DNA of 64,000 nucleotides, from the NCBI GenBank assembly GCA_028707085.1, contig JAQTUW010000004.1:87733-151732 (forward strand). The letters run 5' to 3'. The position numbers and the translations under genes are program-made. Origin of the DNA: Methylococcales bacterium. Lineage in GTDB: Bacteria; Pseudomonadota; Gammaproteobacteria; Methylococcales; Methylomonadaceae. Positions within the stretch are counted from its first letter, which is position 1; each line of letters begins with the position of its first letter. The notes beneath the pieces were generated by a model. That model searched no databases and had not been told where the DNA came from. It was given only the letters and a program-made list of their open reading frames with translations. Shown here piece after piece: positions 9,566-18,219 of this stretch.

Positions 9566-9883
9566 TTGGAATTATCGAGCAGTATTGATATTTTCTTTTA
9601 TGGGCGAGTCACCCAGGATATTCTTGAAGAACTGCAAAATGGGCTCGATTTTCCGGTTGTTTTCAGCGGCTGGAAAATAGTTGAATATAAAAATGGGGAC
9701 ATGGTCTACTTTGTTACCATCGATACGCAGCCGGAAAAAGCGGAGCGTGTGATAAAAACATTATGGGATAATTTAAAGACGCCGTTTATTGCCTATGAAG
9801 GCAGGCGTATGGACTATCATAATTGCGTGAGATGGTTTGTGGATATGAATGGAATCAAGTGTGTAAAAATTATTGCCGACTGA
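9566..9883 (+). CDS. Small conserved-looking hypothetical protein
   Basis: 105 residues from a TTG start at 9566, preceded by GTGGAGA about 8 bases upstream, which supports the start. The sequence is soluble with alternating strands and helices (SIDIFFYGRVTQDILEELQ at the N-terminus and NCVRWFVDMNGIKCVKIIAD at the end) and no cysteine cluster beyond two isolated Cys. No signal peptide or membrane segment is seen. I do not recognise the family. It may be a small cytoplasmic alpha/beta protein. It is isolated, so context gives no role. Confidence 0.55.
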   Translation: MELSSSIDIFFYGRVTQDILEELQNGLDFPVVFSGWKIVEYKNGDMVYFVTIDTQPEKAERVIKTLWDNLKTPFIAYEGRRMDYHNCVRWFVDMNGIKCVKIIAD

Positions 9884-10053
9884 CAGATTTAAAGCCCAAA
9901 AATGTGCCGGACACAGGGAGGGTTCAAAAACCGGGTTTTGATGTTGTGAGAGCATGAGCGGTAGATCAATGATGTACAAAAAATTATACGTTCGCGTTGA
10001 ATGCCTTCGGCTTCGCTCGGAAGAGCCTTGTCAAGGGGGCAGGAATTAGCGGA

Positions 10054-10899
10054 TCATCCGGGAGGAGCAGCTAATTGCCGCGCCTCGTATTCCAGGCGTG
10101 CCGCTTCGATTTCCCGCAGAATGCCATTTACATCAGCCGCCGCGCCGCTAGCCTGGAAATGACCGGTGAGCTGGATTCCGGGATGCAGTTCGCCGCTCTG
10201 GTAATGTTTCCACATCTCATTGCCATAGTCTGTGGCGGACAGCTCGGGTGCAAATCGGCCGAAAAAATCGCGCATGTTCGCTACGTCCCGTAGCAGCATG
10301 CTGCGGGCATGGTTGTTGGCCGCAGCATCCACGGCCTGAGGTAAATCGATAATCACCGGGCCATCGCGGCCGACCAGCACATTATATTCGGAAAGGTCGC
10401 CATGTATCAGGCCATCGCACAGCATGCGCAGAATCTGGGTAATCAGCAGGCTGTGATATTCCCTGGCCAGTTCCGCCGACAGTTCCAGATCGTTTAGTCT
10501 GGGGGCCGGATTGCCGCCGTTATCCGTGATCAATTCCATTAGCAGCACGCCATCAATGAAGTCATAGGGCTTGGGTACGCGAATGCCGGCATCCGCCAGA
10601 CGGTAAAGCGCTGTGACTTCAGCGTTCTGCCAGGCGGATTCCTGTTCTTTGCGTCCATAGCGACTGCCTTTTTCCATGGCCCGAGCCCGGCGGCTGTTAC
10701 GAACCTTGCGCCCTTCCTGATATTGTACGCTTTGCCGGAAACTTCGCTGCTCTGCTTCCTTATAGACTTTGGCGCAACGGATTTCATGACCGCAACGCAC
10801 CACATAAACGGCTGCCTCTTTGCCGCTTTTCAGGGAGCGGATGACTTCATCAACCAGACCGCAGTCTATCAGCGGTTCGATTCTTTTAGGTGTTTTCAT
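10054..10899 (-). CDS. RIO1-family atypical serine/threonine kinase
   Basis: 281 residues. The nucleotide-binding loop is SGKEAAVYVV near residue 25, the catalytic lysine lies in CAKVYK, the catalytic loop is HGDLSEYNVL near residue 164 and the metal-binding motif is IIDLPQAV near 184 (D in place of the usual DFG). A basic stretch (EGRKVRNSRRARAMEKGSR) is the RIO1-type flexible segment. In archaea and eukaryotes RIO kinases act in small-subunit ribosome maturation. The bacterial homologues are poorly characterised, so a ribosome-related role is inference only. Confidence 0.88.
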   Translation of the reverse strand: MKTPKRIEPLIDCGLVDEVIRSLKSGKEAAVYVVRCGHEIRCAKVYKEAEQRSFRQSVQYQEGRKVRNSRRARAMEKGSRYGRKEQESAWQNAEVTALYRLADAGIRVPKPYDFIDGVLLMELITDNGGNPAPRLNDLELSAELAREYHSLLITQILRMLCDGLIHGDLSEYNVLVGRDGPVIIDLPQAVDAAANNHARSMLLRDVANMRDFFGRFAPELSATDYGNEMWKHYQSGELHPGIQLTGHFQASGAAADVNGILREIEAARLEYEARQLAAPPG

Positions 10900-11504
10900 A
10901 AACCGGTCGCCCGCTCGGCTGGCTGTAATCGTGGTGAATTGTCAACCATAACATAATGCGGATTGGAATTTTTATTGTTTTTATATTGATATGTGAAGAT
11001 ATTATGCATTAGAATAAAAAATTTAAGATTTTAAAGCAGGCAATTGTCAACAGGGTATCGCGTAAAACAGGGCTTCGTTCAGGATGGCTCTGGCTAAGGA
11101 CGGTTTTTCGAGGTTCCCGGAGGGTGATCGTGTTTTTAATGGACGGTCATGGCAATTACTTTGAGTAGGCATGGAATACACCGGTAATCGTCAATGCCCG
11201 CCAAGTTTTTTGACGATACCGTTGGCGGTTAATATGGTTCATCATCTAATCCGTGATTTGCACAACTTTTTGGCCGATGATAAAGTCGGCAGTAGATGAG
11301 CGTCAGGTGATGAACTGACTTCCGGTAGTGAAAGAGCAGGTTAAAGGCTGTACGGCTGTGGTTGTAAATCCTGTTACGAACCGGCAAAGTTGGTCGTTCC
11401 GGCATTTTTGCAGGCTACGTCGCAATGGAAGCAGCTCGGGCATTGGCATAAAAAAATTATCAGGCTCTTTACAAACTGATTGAATAAAACATTGGGCAAG
11501 CTGC
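10900..11504. other. Intergenic region with one repeat fragment
   Basis: About 600 bases without a supported gene. It carries the 12-mer TTTCGAGGTTCC at 11106-11117, shared with 1721 and 28050. The minus-strand frame at 11303-11563 has no ribosome-binding site or recognisable domain and overlaps the next gene, so I do not call it. Confidence 0.4.
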
Positions 11505-12116
11505 ATGAATTCCAATTTTAAAAATTGCCGATTTACCCGCGCCAGTCTGGTAAGCGCAGTCATCTATTCCATGCGGGCCATTTATGTCGATATCGGTTAC
11601 GATGCTTCCGTGCCAATTGGCTATAACATTAATAGTCTCGAAAGCTTTAATCCTGCCCCTTCAACCGATTTGTCCGACCTTGCGGCATCCGGATTGTTCC
11701 AGCAATTTATTGGCAATAATGTTTTTGCTATGAACAACAGCGGTGGTGTGCTGACAGTGCTTGATTCAAGGCAAACATCCGGATTGCCGGTAAACAGCTT
11801 TAGTAATATTTTTAACGGTAGTAGTGCTGCATACGGTAATATCAATAGCGTGCAAAATGGTCTGTTTAATCTCTATTTCGATAATACAGATGATTATAAT
11901 ATGGATATTACCATGAATAATATGCTGGATGCGGTCATAGACGATTTCAACTCAAGCGGCCCTCAGATGAATTTTCTGGACGCCGATGAAAATAATAAAG
12001 AAAATCAATATGATACGGAGTCTGCGGGTTTTTCGGGATTTACTTACGAAATGATACTTTATGTTAGCTTTGCTGTAGTAGGGGCAGTAATGGTGCGTCA
12101 TTTTAGTAAAACCTGA
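11505..12116 (+). CDS. Asn/Asp-rich hypothetical protein with C-terminal membrane anchor
   Basis: 203 residues. The N-terminal SLVSAVIYSMRAIYVDIGY is weakly hydrophobic. The middle is low in charge and rich in Asn, Ser and Asp with repeated NNM and FNLYFDNTDD-type patches. The C-terminus is a single hydrophobic helix (YEMILYVSFAVVGAVMV) followed by RHFSKT, the layout of a tail-anchored or sorted surface protein. No PEP-CTERM or LPXTG motif is visible. I do not recognise the family. An alternative start is the ATG at 11571. It stands alone, upstream of convergent genes. Confidence 0.5.
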   Translation: MNSNFKNCRFTRASLVSAVIYSMRAIYVDIGYDASVPIGYNINSLESFNPAPSTDLSDLAASGLFQQFIGNNVFAMNNSGGVLTVLDSRQTSGLPVNSFSNIFNGSSAAYGNINSVQNGLFNLYFDNTDDYNMDITMNNMLDAVIDDFNSSGPQMNFLDADENNKENQYDTESAGFSGFTYEMILYVSFAVVGAVMVRHFSKT

Positions 12117-12194
12117 TTGGTCTGCGGGCAGAAATCGGGCGCTTTCCTGCCCGGCGAAGAAGCCCGCGGTTAGTGTATCAGCGTGTGGCGAGCC

Positions 12195-13154
12195 TTACCC
12201 ATACTGCAGGCGAAAGGCATCAATAAAGGCGGTCAACTGTTGTTCTGCAAGATGATTGATTCCGGCTGCGGCTTTACGGCCGCCGCCGGAAGGGAAGCGG
12301 GCGCATAGTTCGTCTGCGCCGGTTTTGCGATTTAGCGGCGCCCTGACGCTGACCTGATAGCCGCCGTTGGCATTGACGCTCAATACCGCGTGCGCCCGGT
12401 CGGGGTACAGGTTGGCAAGATCATTGCCCCACACGCCGCTTACGCGTCTGGACCATTTTTCATCCGGCAAAATAAATACGGCGATATTTTCATTCTGAAA
12501 CGCCGGAATCATGGTGTTCGCACGCTGCATGTCATCCATATAAGCCGTCAACAGTTGCTGATAGATAGCCGGCTGATCGGTCATGAAATCGAAAGGTGAT
12601 TGATAAACAAGCAGTTGCCGAAACAAATCTGCCGGAGCTATCTGCAAATCGGCTACTGTTGCGCCATAGGCATTATAATTTATGCAAATGCCTAATTGCT
12701 GCAACGGCGTCAATTGTGATTCGGTAATGTGTAGCGCTTTTGCCGCCTGACGGGCGGTGTTGAGCAGATTGTCTCCGAATGCGCCGACGACAGCCCAGGC
12801 CAGATAACGGCCTTGCAGATGCCTGTTGATGAGCAGGCTGGTGCAGATGCTGGTGTCGGTGTCGATGATGCTGGTCAGGCAGGGATGCGCCGGAATTTCC
12901 CCCGAAAAATGATGATCCACGAAAAAAATACGCACATTGTTTTTCAGCATCTCCAGTAACGGTCGCCGGTTTTTGTCCAGGGAAATATCCAGCACCGTAA
13001 GCTGGTCGCCGCTGGTAGACGTTACCCTGGACAATAAGTCGATATCCCGCTTCACACCGCTGACAAGTTGCGCGTCCAAGGGAAAGGCCAGTCGGAGCTG
13101 AATCAGTGCGCAAATTCCGTCGGCGTCGCCATTGAAGACATCAAAATTCACCAT
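12195..13154 (-). CDS. DHH-family phosphoesterase with DHHA1 domain
   Basis: 319 residues. FNGDADGI at residues 7-14 and FFVDHHFSG near residue 79 are the metal-binding motifs of DHH phosphoesterases. The C-terminal FPSGGGRKAAAGI near residue 289 is the DHHA1 substrate-binding motif. Members cleave nanoRNA, phosphoadenosine phosphate or cyclic dinucleotides. Since the gene sits 9 bases downstream of cysC in the same direction, a role in hydrolysing pAp from sulfate activation is attractive but unproven. Confidence 0.85.
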   Translation of the reverse strand: MVNFDVFNGDADGICALIQLRLAFPLDAQLVSGVKRDIDLLSRVTSTSGDQLTVLDISLDKNRRPLLEMLKNNVRIFFVDHHFSGEIPAHPCLTSIIDTDTSICTSLLINRHLQGRYLAWAVVGAFGDNLLNTARQAAKALHITESQLTPLQQLGICINYNAYGATVADLQIAPADLFRQLLVYQSPFDFMTDQPAIYQQLLTAYMDDMQRANTMIPAFQNENIAVFILPDEKWSRRVSGVWGNDLANLYPDRAHAVLSVNANGGYQVSVRAPLNRKTGADELCARFPSGGGRKAAAGINHLAEQQLTAFIDAFRLQYG

Positions 13155-13163
13155 GCACCTGTA

Positions 13164-13778
13164 TTATGCATAGGCAAATACGCCTCTGTGTTTTAGCAAA
13201 TCCAGCACTTGGGCAACACAGTCGTTTAAGGTCTGCCGTCCGGTATCGAGAATCAGGTCAGGATTGTCGGGCGCTTCATAAGGCGAAGAAATTCCGGTGA
13301 ATTGCGCAATCTCTCCCTGGCGGGCTTTTTTGTAGAGTCCTTTGACATCGCGCTGTTCACAGATATCAATATCGCATTTGCAATAAATTTCGATAAAATC
13401 GCCTGCCGCCACAAGCTGCCTGGCCTGCTGCCTGTCGGCTCTGAACGGTGAAATAAAAGCGGTAAGGGTTATCACGCCTGCTTCCAGCATGAGTTTGGCC
13501 AGTTCGGAGATTCTGCGGATATTTTCACGCCGATCTTCATCGCCAAAGCCCAAATCGGCACATAAACCATGACGGACGTTGTCGCCATCCAGTACAAATG
13601 TACGGCAGGCCGCAATATGTAAGCGTTCTTCAACCGCATGCGCCAGCGTCGATTTACCTGCGCCCGACAAGCCGGTAAACCATAAGATAACCGACTGGTG
13701 CCGATTTAATGCCTGTCTGCGTTCGCGTGTCACTGTAGGGGAATGCCAAACGGTATTGCTGCTGGAAGGTATGAACAT
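13164..13778 (-). CDS. cysC: Adenylylsulfate (APS) kinase
   Basis: 204 residues. The P-loop is [13 protein letters not shown] near residue 34, followed by [17 protein letters not shown] and [14 protein letters not shown] and the FISPFRADR motif typical of APS kinase. The enzyme phosphorylates APS to PAPS for sulfate assimilation or sulfation. No PPi-dependent sulfurylase gene adjoins it here. The DHH phosphoesterase gene 9 bases downstream probably shares the transcript. Length and motif order are normal for the stand-alone enzyme. Confidence 0.95.
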   Translation of the reverse strand: MFIPSSSNTVWHSPTVTRERRQALNRHQSVILWFTGLSGAGKSTLAHAVEERLHIAACRTFVLDGDNVRHGLCADLGFGDEDRRENIRRISELAKLMLEAGVITLTAFISPFRADRQQARQLVAAGDFIEIYCKCDIDICEQRDVKGLYKKARQGEIAQFTGISSPYEAPDNPDLILDTGRQTLNDCVAQVLDLLKHRGVFAYA

Positions 13779-14151
13779 GTATTTGCTTGGTATAGGGTTA
13801 GGTATACATCATCTGCTCATTACACGCCTGTCTGCTATTGTCGAAACGTTGCTGTGCAAAATTTTAGCAGTCGAAATTTGAGGCGTGGCGCATAAGCGGA
13901 TTCTGTTCCCATGTTAACCATTCCGGCAGGCTGTAGCAACAATATGGGCGCAATCACATTCGACCTAATCGAACTATACCCCACATATTACGCAATAGGG
14001 GGGAAATAAAACTCTGTTTCGAGTCATGCGCGAATCAATCCAACATGCTTGCCGACAAAGCATGATCCTGAAAAGGGCCGTCGCCCCGCCAAGCCGTAGC
14101 TAATAGGATAAGTGATGTTTTACCAAATGCAAGATAGGCCGGGAGTAGCTC
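13779..14151. other. Intergenic region, nothing recognised
   Basis: No open frame with coding features. It lies between cysC and a patch of mobile-element and toxin debris and probably includes the cysC promoter. Confidence 0.4.
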
Positions 14152-14331
14152 TCAGTTGTTCATCAGCCGGTTTTTACGAAACAGCATGGCAATTTCCCAA
14201 AAGCTGATGGCAGCACAAGCAAGCGATCCTTTTGCTCGACCTTTATCCAAAGCCGTTTGTGCCGAAACAGTTAAGCGGTCAGGCTGGTCTGCCCAAAACG
14301 GCAAAGCATTGGTATCACAAATTGTCAGCAT
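14152..14331 (-). pseudogene. Truncated VapC-like PIN-domain toxin
   Basis: A 59-residue frame from ATG 14331 reads [20 protein letters not shown] then AISFWEIAMLFRKNRL. These match the first half of PIN-domain ribonucleases (the DTNAL metal-binding Asp and the SFWEIA helix). The second half with the remaining catalytic acids is missing. No antitoxin gene precedes it. Transposase debris joins it at the 5' side. It is almost certainly inactive. Confidence 0.7.
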
Positions 14332-14456
14332 CGCCAAGCCCAAACGCCCGCGCGCCGTTCGTCAACCCTTGCCGATGCGGCGGAGACATGCGGATTGTGA
14401 AAACACGGATACCGCTCGTGCTGACGGTGCAACTGGGTGTGTAAGCAATCAATTCG

Positions 14457-14678
14457 TCCCGGCCAGCGTGTCTGATGTTTAGCGATAATTTGCGGCTCGA
14501 AGCTGCCATGACGGTCACATGGAGTCTCAATCGGCAATTCGCCGAAGTCGCCTTTAAGGTGTTTTCGGCTTTTGCCATTACGAGCATTGCCGCCGGGATT
14601 GGTGACGGGTTCATGTTTGGCGTAACTCAGATGTTCGGTCATTTCAGCTTCCAACGCACGTTCAATCAGCGCCCCAGC
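14457..14678 (-). pseudogene. IS256-family transposase N-terminal fragment
   Basis: The minus-strand frame contains [40 protein letters not shown] and [15 protein letters not shown], the conserved N-terminal region of IS256-family transposases. Homology stops abruptly on both sides: the true N-terminus is replaced by unrelated sequence, and the DDE catalytic region is absent. A plus-strand stretch at 14330-14446 ([17 protein letters not shown]) may be the tail of a second, unrelated transposase. The patch is a junction of several decayed elements. Confidence 0.8.
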
Positions 14679-14725
14679 CGGCCATGCATATTGGATGACC
14701 GGACGTTCTGGCTGATTCACTTAGC

Positions 14726-14750
14726 TTTTCTATTCTCGGACAGGCTCCTA
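14726..14750. repeat. Solo right end of the CTAG-type MITE
   Basis: The 25 bases ending in GGACAGGCTCCTA are identical to the right terminus of the complete copies at 57089 and 60277. The rest of the element is missing. It abuts the IS256 fragment. Confidence 0.8.
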
Positions 14751-14949
14751 AGGTAACAAATAAAACAACCCTGGCTTGTATGGCTTCGATTTGGCTGTGC
14801 GGCGCAATATGGCTAACGCCCCCGACATCCCATGCTTTGCGTAATGGTGAATAAAATGCGATCTGGGCTGAATATTTACTATTTATGTTGTTGTTATTTG
14901 TTGACGGGTAGCTTATTATTGAATTTGGATGGTATTCAGTGAGGTTTTT

Positions 14950-15669
14950 ATGAAAGACTCGTCCTTTTCTTTCAACAAGGCTGTTTTTTGGCTTTTGGTG
15001 TCCGGCGCTTTTTTTTCGGTTGCCCACGCCAAAGAAAAAGCGGCGTCCGTCAATCAGGAAAATCAGCATAACATTTTGTTTTTGGGTGATTCCCACTCCG
15101 TAGGCATATTTGGTCATGCGTTGGCCAATCTGCTCAGGGAAAACACTGTGTCCGGCACCCGGATCACCACGGTTGCCAGTTGCGGGAGTTCTCCCGGCTG
15201 GTGGCTGGAAGGCAGGGACACCAGTTGCGGTTTTTGGCGGCGTGATTCCGATGGCAGCGAATACAGCAATCTTAAGGCGGCGACGCCCAGTCTCAATGGC
15301 CTGTTGAGCAGCGTAAAGCCGAGAACGGTGATCGTGGCCCTGGGTTCCAATCTGGTACCGTTGAGTAAAAGCGCCCGCCATGATCATACCGACGTCATGA
15401 TGGGCCATGTCGCCAAAATGGCCGAACAATGTATCTGGATAGGCCCGCCGGATGCCAGAAAATTCTCCGCGACAGAAATCAATGATGTTTATGTGTTGTT
15501 GAAACAGCTGTCCACCAAGCATGGCTGCAAGCTGGTTGATAGCCGCAAATATACCCATTATCCCAAGTCCGGCGGCGATGGTTTGCATTATGGCGGCAAA
15601 CAGGGCGCGATGATTGCCAAAAACTGGGCGGACAATGTGTTTTGGAACGATATTATTCAGGAGATTTGA
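14950..15669 (+). CDS. Exported SGNH-fold esterase/acyltransferase
   Basis: From ATG 14950, preceded by AGTGAGG, the protein has 239 residues. A signal peptide (KAVFWLLVSGAFFSVAHA) precedes the mature chain. LFLGDSHSVG near residue 45 supplies the catalytic Ser, ALGSNL the Asn block, and GGDGLHYGG near residue 208 the Asp/His pair, so the SGNH set is complete. It ends 12 bases before an acyltransferase-3 gene whose own C-terminus is also SGNH-like. The two probably act together in O-acetylating (or de-acetylating) a periplasmic or surface glycan. The exact substrate is unknown. Confidence 0.8.
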   Translation: MKDSSFSFNKAVFWLLVSGAFFSVAHAKEKAASVNQENQHNILFLGDSHSVGIFGHALANLLRENTVSGTRITTVASCGSSPGWWLEGRDTSCGFWRRDSDGSEYSNLKAATPSLNGLLSSVKPRTVIVALGSNLVPLSKSARHDHTDVMMGHVAKMAEQCIWIGPPDARKFSATEINDVYVLLKQLSTKHGCKLVDSRKYTHYPKSGGDGLHYGGKQGAMIAKNWADNVFWNDIIQEI

Positions 15670-15681
15670 TAAAGGGATTTC

Positions 15682-17634
15682 ATGCCGAATAACCACCTCA
15701 AGCAGCATTTATTATTTTTGGATGGATTAAGAACCGTCGCCATTGTTGCTGTGCTGATCTACCATGCCGATATCGCCTGGATGCCGGGCGGATTTCTGGG
15801 GGTTGAGGTATTCTTTGTCATCAGCGGTTTTATTATTACCAAACTGCTGCACGACGAGTGGCTGGGCTCCGGCAAAATTGGTTTTGGACATTTCTGGCGG
15901 CATCGTTTCCGGCGTCTGCTGCCTGCCGTCGCCACCATGATGCTGACTACCTGGCTGGTGGTGCTGTGGCTGTTTCCCGATGTGTTGCCACAGATACTGG
16001 AAGATATGCCTTATGGCATCAGCTTTACCAGCAATTGGGCGTCCATTCTGGCCGAACGTTCCTATTTCGCCGCCATGGGCAGACCGAGGCTGTTTGAGCA
16101 TTTATGGTCGCTGGCGGTTGAATTTCAGTTTTATATGCTGTGGCCGTTGTGCTGCATGGCGCTGTTCCGATGGCGGGTCTCGCTGTCCGCCATGGTGATG
16201 CTTGGCGGAGCGCTGCTGGCGACCTGGTGGATGGCGCATCTTTATCAGCCGGACGCCGACCCGACGCGGGTGTATTTCGGCACGGATACCCGCGCCGCCG
16301 CCCTGTTGATGGGCGGGCTGGTGGCCTTAAGCGTCACGCCGACGCAGGCTGTGCTTTCCGATAGGGTGCGGCGGTTGCTCAACCAGCTGAATATCCTGAT
16401 TGCCGCTGTTCTGTTACTGCTGCTGTTTCTGATCAGGTCCACGCAGGTCTTCCTGTATCAGGGCGGATTTTTATTGGTTTCCACCTTAACCGCATTGCTG
16501 ATCAGCATCTGTTTTTTTACTTATCATCAGGCTGTTACGGGTACGGTATCCGGTATCCTTTCCAGCAAACCTTTCGTGACGCTGGGCATCCGCGCTTACG
16601 GTATTTATCTTTGGCACTGGCCGGTTTACTGTCTGACCCAGCCCTTGGTGGACGTGCCTGTGGAGGGCTTTGAGCTGTTTGGCTTGCGCCTGCTGTTAAC
16701 CGCCATCCTTTCGGAGCTATGTCATCGCTACATTGAATTGCCGGTGATGCATGGCTATTTTGAAAATCTCTATCAAAATTTTATGACATCCTCAGCCATG
16801 CAACGCAAAAAAATATTGCTCAGAAATGTGCTGGCTGGCTGCTGCTTGCTGGCGGCGATGTCCGGCTTGGCGATAGCTACCGATAAGGCCCTGGTTTCGC
16901 AGCAAGCCGCGACCGATCCGGCTGAAGACGCCGCAAATGCTCCGGTAACCGAACCCGACGCCAACCTGAATGCTGGCGGTGAAATTCCTCCCGGCGCTAC
17001 GGCGGCGATGGCAGGCGTTGCTGTTCAGCCGTCAGCCCGGCAGAGTACATCCGGTATTTGCAGCGGGCAGGCCGAATGGCATGACGAAAACCGTCTGAAA
17101 ACGGTGAAAAATGAGAAAGGCTGGATTACCCGCGTGCAAACTGCTGATACCGCCGCCACAAAATCGCCAATTTTTGCCGTAGGCGACTCGGTGATGGTGG
17201 GGGCGACGGCCGAATTGCTGAAACGTCTGCCCTGTCTGAGTCTCGACGCCCAGGTAGGTCGTCAGCTGGCCAGTGGCGTCCAGATTCTGGGCGAACGTAA
17301 AAGAGAGGGCCTGCTTGGCGATACGGTGGTCATCCATCTGGGCAATAATGGCCCCATAGACGACAGCCAGATTGACAGCTTGCTGGCGCTGTTGAGCGAT
17401 CGCAAAAACGTGTTTTTTGTCACACTGAAACTGCCCAGAAATTATGAAAGCGCAAATAACGAGATTCTCAGACAGGCGGCATTGAAAAATCCGAATGTGC
17501 ATATCATCCACTGGCGTAGCAAAAGCTTGAGCGGTGAAAATGTGTTTGGCAAGGACGGCATACATTTGACCAGCAACGGCGCCAAAATGTATGCCGAGCT
17601 GGTGGTGGCTGCGGTTGCGGGGGAGGCGGGTTGA
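15682..17634 (+). CDS. Acyltransferase-3 / SGNH two-domain O-acetyltransferase
   Basis: 650 residues, OafA-like. Residues 1-370 hold about ten membrane segments beginning FLDGLRTVAIVAVLIYHA and GGFLGVEVFFVISGFIIT, the acyltransferase-3 signature with its catalytic His. A further membrane segment near 380-395 and a low-complexity Ala/Pro linker lead to a C-terminal SGNH domain with AVGDSVMVGATAELL, HLGNNG and KDGIHLTSNGAKMYAE. Such proteins pass acetyl groups across the inner membrane and attach them to LPS, peptidoglycan or exopolysaccharide. It is probably co-transcribed with the SGNH gene before it. Confidence 0.9.
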   Translation: MPNNHLKQHLLFLDGLRTVAIVAVLIYHADIAWMPGGFLGVEVFFVISGFIITKLLHDEWLGSGKIGFGHFWRHRFRRLLPAVATMMLTTWLVVLWLFPDVLPQILEDMPYGISFTSNWASILAERSYFAAMGRPRLFEHLWSLAVEFQFYMLWPLCCMALFRWRVSLSAMVMLGGALLATWWMAHLYQPDADPTRVYFGTDTRAAALLMGGLVALSVTPTQAVLSDRVRRLLNQLNILIAAVLLLLLFLIRSTQVFLYQGGFLLVSTLTALLISICFFTYHQAVTGTVSGILSSKPFVTLGIRAYGIYLWHWPVYCLTQPLVDVPVEGFELFGLRLLLTAILSELCHRYIELPVMHGYFENLYQNFMTSSAMQRKKILLRNVLAGCCLLAAMSGLAIATDKALVSQQAATDPAEDAANAPVTEPDANLNAGGEIPPGATAAMAGVAVQPSARQSTSGICSGQAEWHDENRLKTVKNEKGWITRVQTADTAATKSPIFAVGDSVMVGATAELLKRLPCLSLDAQVGRQLASGVQILGERKREGLLGDTVVIHLGNNGPIDDSQIDSLLALLSDRKNVFFVTLKLPRNYESANNEILRQAALKNPNVHIIHWRSKSLSGENVFGKDGIHLTSNGAKMYAELVVAAVAGEAG

Positions 17635-17673
17635 ATGGGCGGCGGTTTTCACTGATTAACTGACGTGCGGGTT

Positions 17674-17956
17674 TTATAGATGCCGCCTTACGCTGGCGGG
17701 AACCTTGCGCACATCCAAAGCCTTCTTGAAAAAACGATCTTCACGAAACGGCTCAACGGCTTCGAAATCACTTTTGCCTATACACAACAGGCCTACCATC
17801 GTTTTCAACAAATCAGAGGTCTTAATCCCTTGCGACACCGAAATTTGTCCATCCACCACCGTTTCGACATTGGGCTTCCAGGCATTGGCCGATTAACGAC
17901 AGCCCGGCATAGGAGGGCAGTTCCTTCTTGGATTCTTTCAGTTTAAAACGTGCCAT
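17674..17956 (-). pseudogene. IS1380-family transposase N-terminal fragment, frameshifted
   Basis: From ATG 17956 the frame reads MARFKLKESKKELPSYAGLS, then loses phase near GQCLEA and resumes as VSQGIKTSDLLKTMVGLL and KSDFEAVEPFREDRFFKKAL before stopping at 17674. These are the conserved opening segments of IS1380-type transposases. The catalytic core is absent. The same segment recurs at the right edge of the window (63844-64000) with high DNA identity. Confidence 0.8.
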
Positions 17957-18138
17957 AATCAAAATTGGTGAATACAGGAAGTCCGCATTATGCCTTGTTT
18001 ATCATTGACTCATGCGTGATTGTTTGGGCTTGAATACGGGTTCAGGATCAAGATATTTTTGTTGTTGGATTAACGGTTCTTTTAATTTTAGGTATTTCTG
18101 ATCATTGCATTTATATGCATACAATGGCCGACTATCAG

Positions 18139-18152
18139 GGACAGGCTCCTAG
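18139..18152. repeat. MITE end remnant at the downstream edge of the defence operon
   Basis: GGACAGGCTCCTAG is identical to the right terminus of the CTAG-type MITE. With the near-complete copy at 27238-27387 it brackets the restriction operon, the two ends facing away from each other across it. The sequence between it and the helicase gene holds a short frame (MDKGQPEVKKNDWLANFL) that is interrupted by this end, possibly a truncated last gene of the operon. Confidence 0.7.
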
Positions 18153-18219
18153 TGTGATTTAAAAGAAAATTTGCAAGCCAATCATTTTTCTTAACTTCCG
18201 GTTGACCTTTGTCCATATT

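Noticed and set aside
14662..15708. 348-residue minus-strand frame
   Set aside because: Antisense to the SGNH gene and crosses a MITE end; no family signature.
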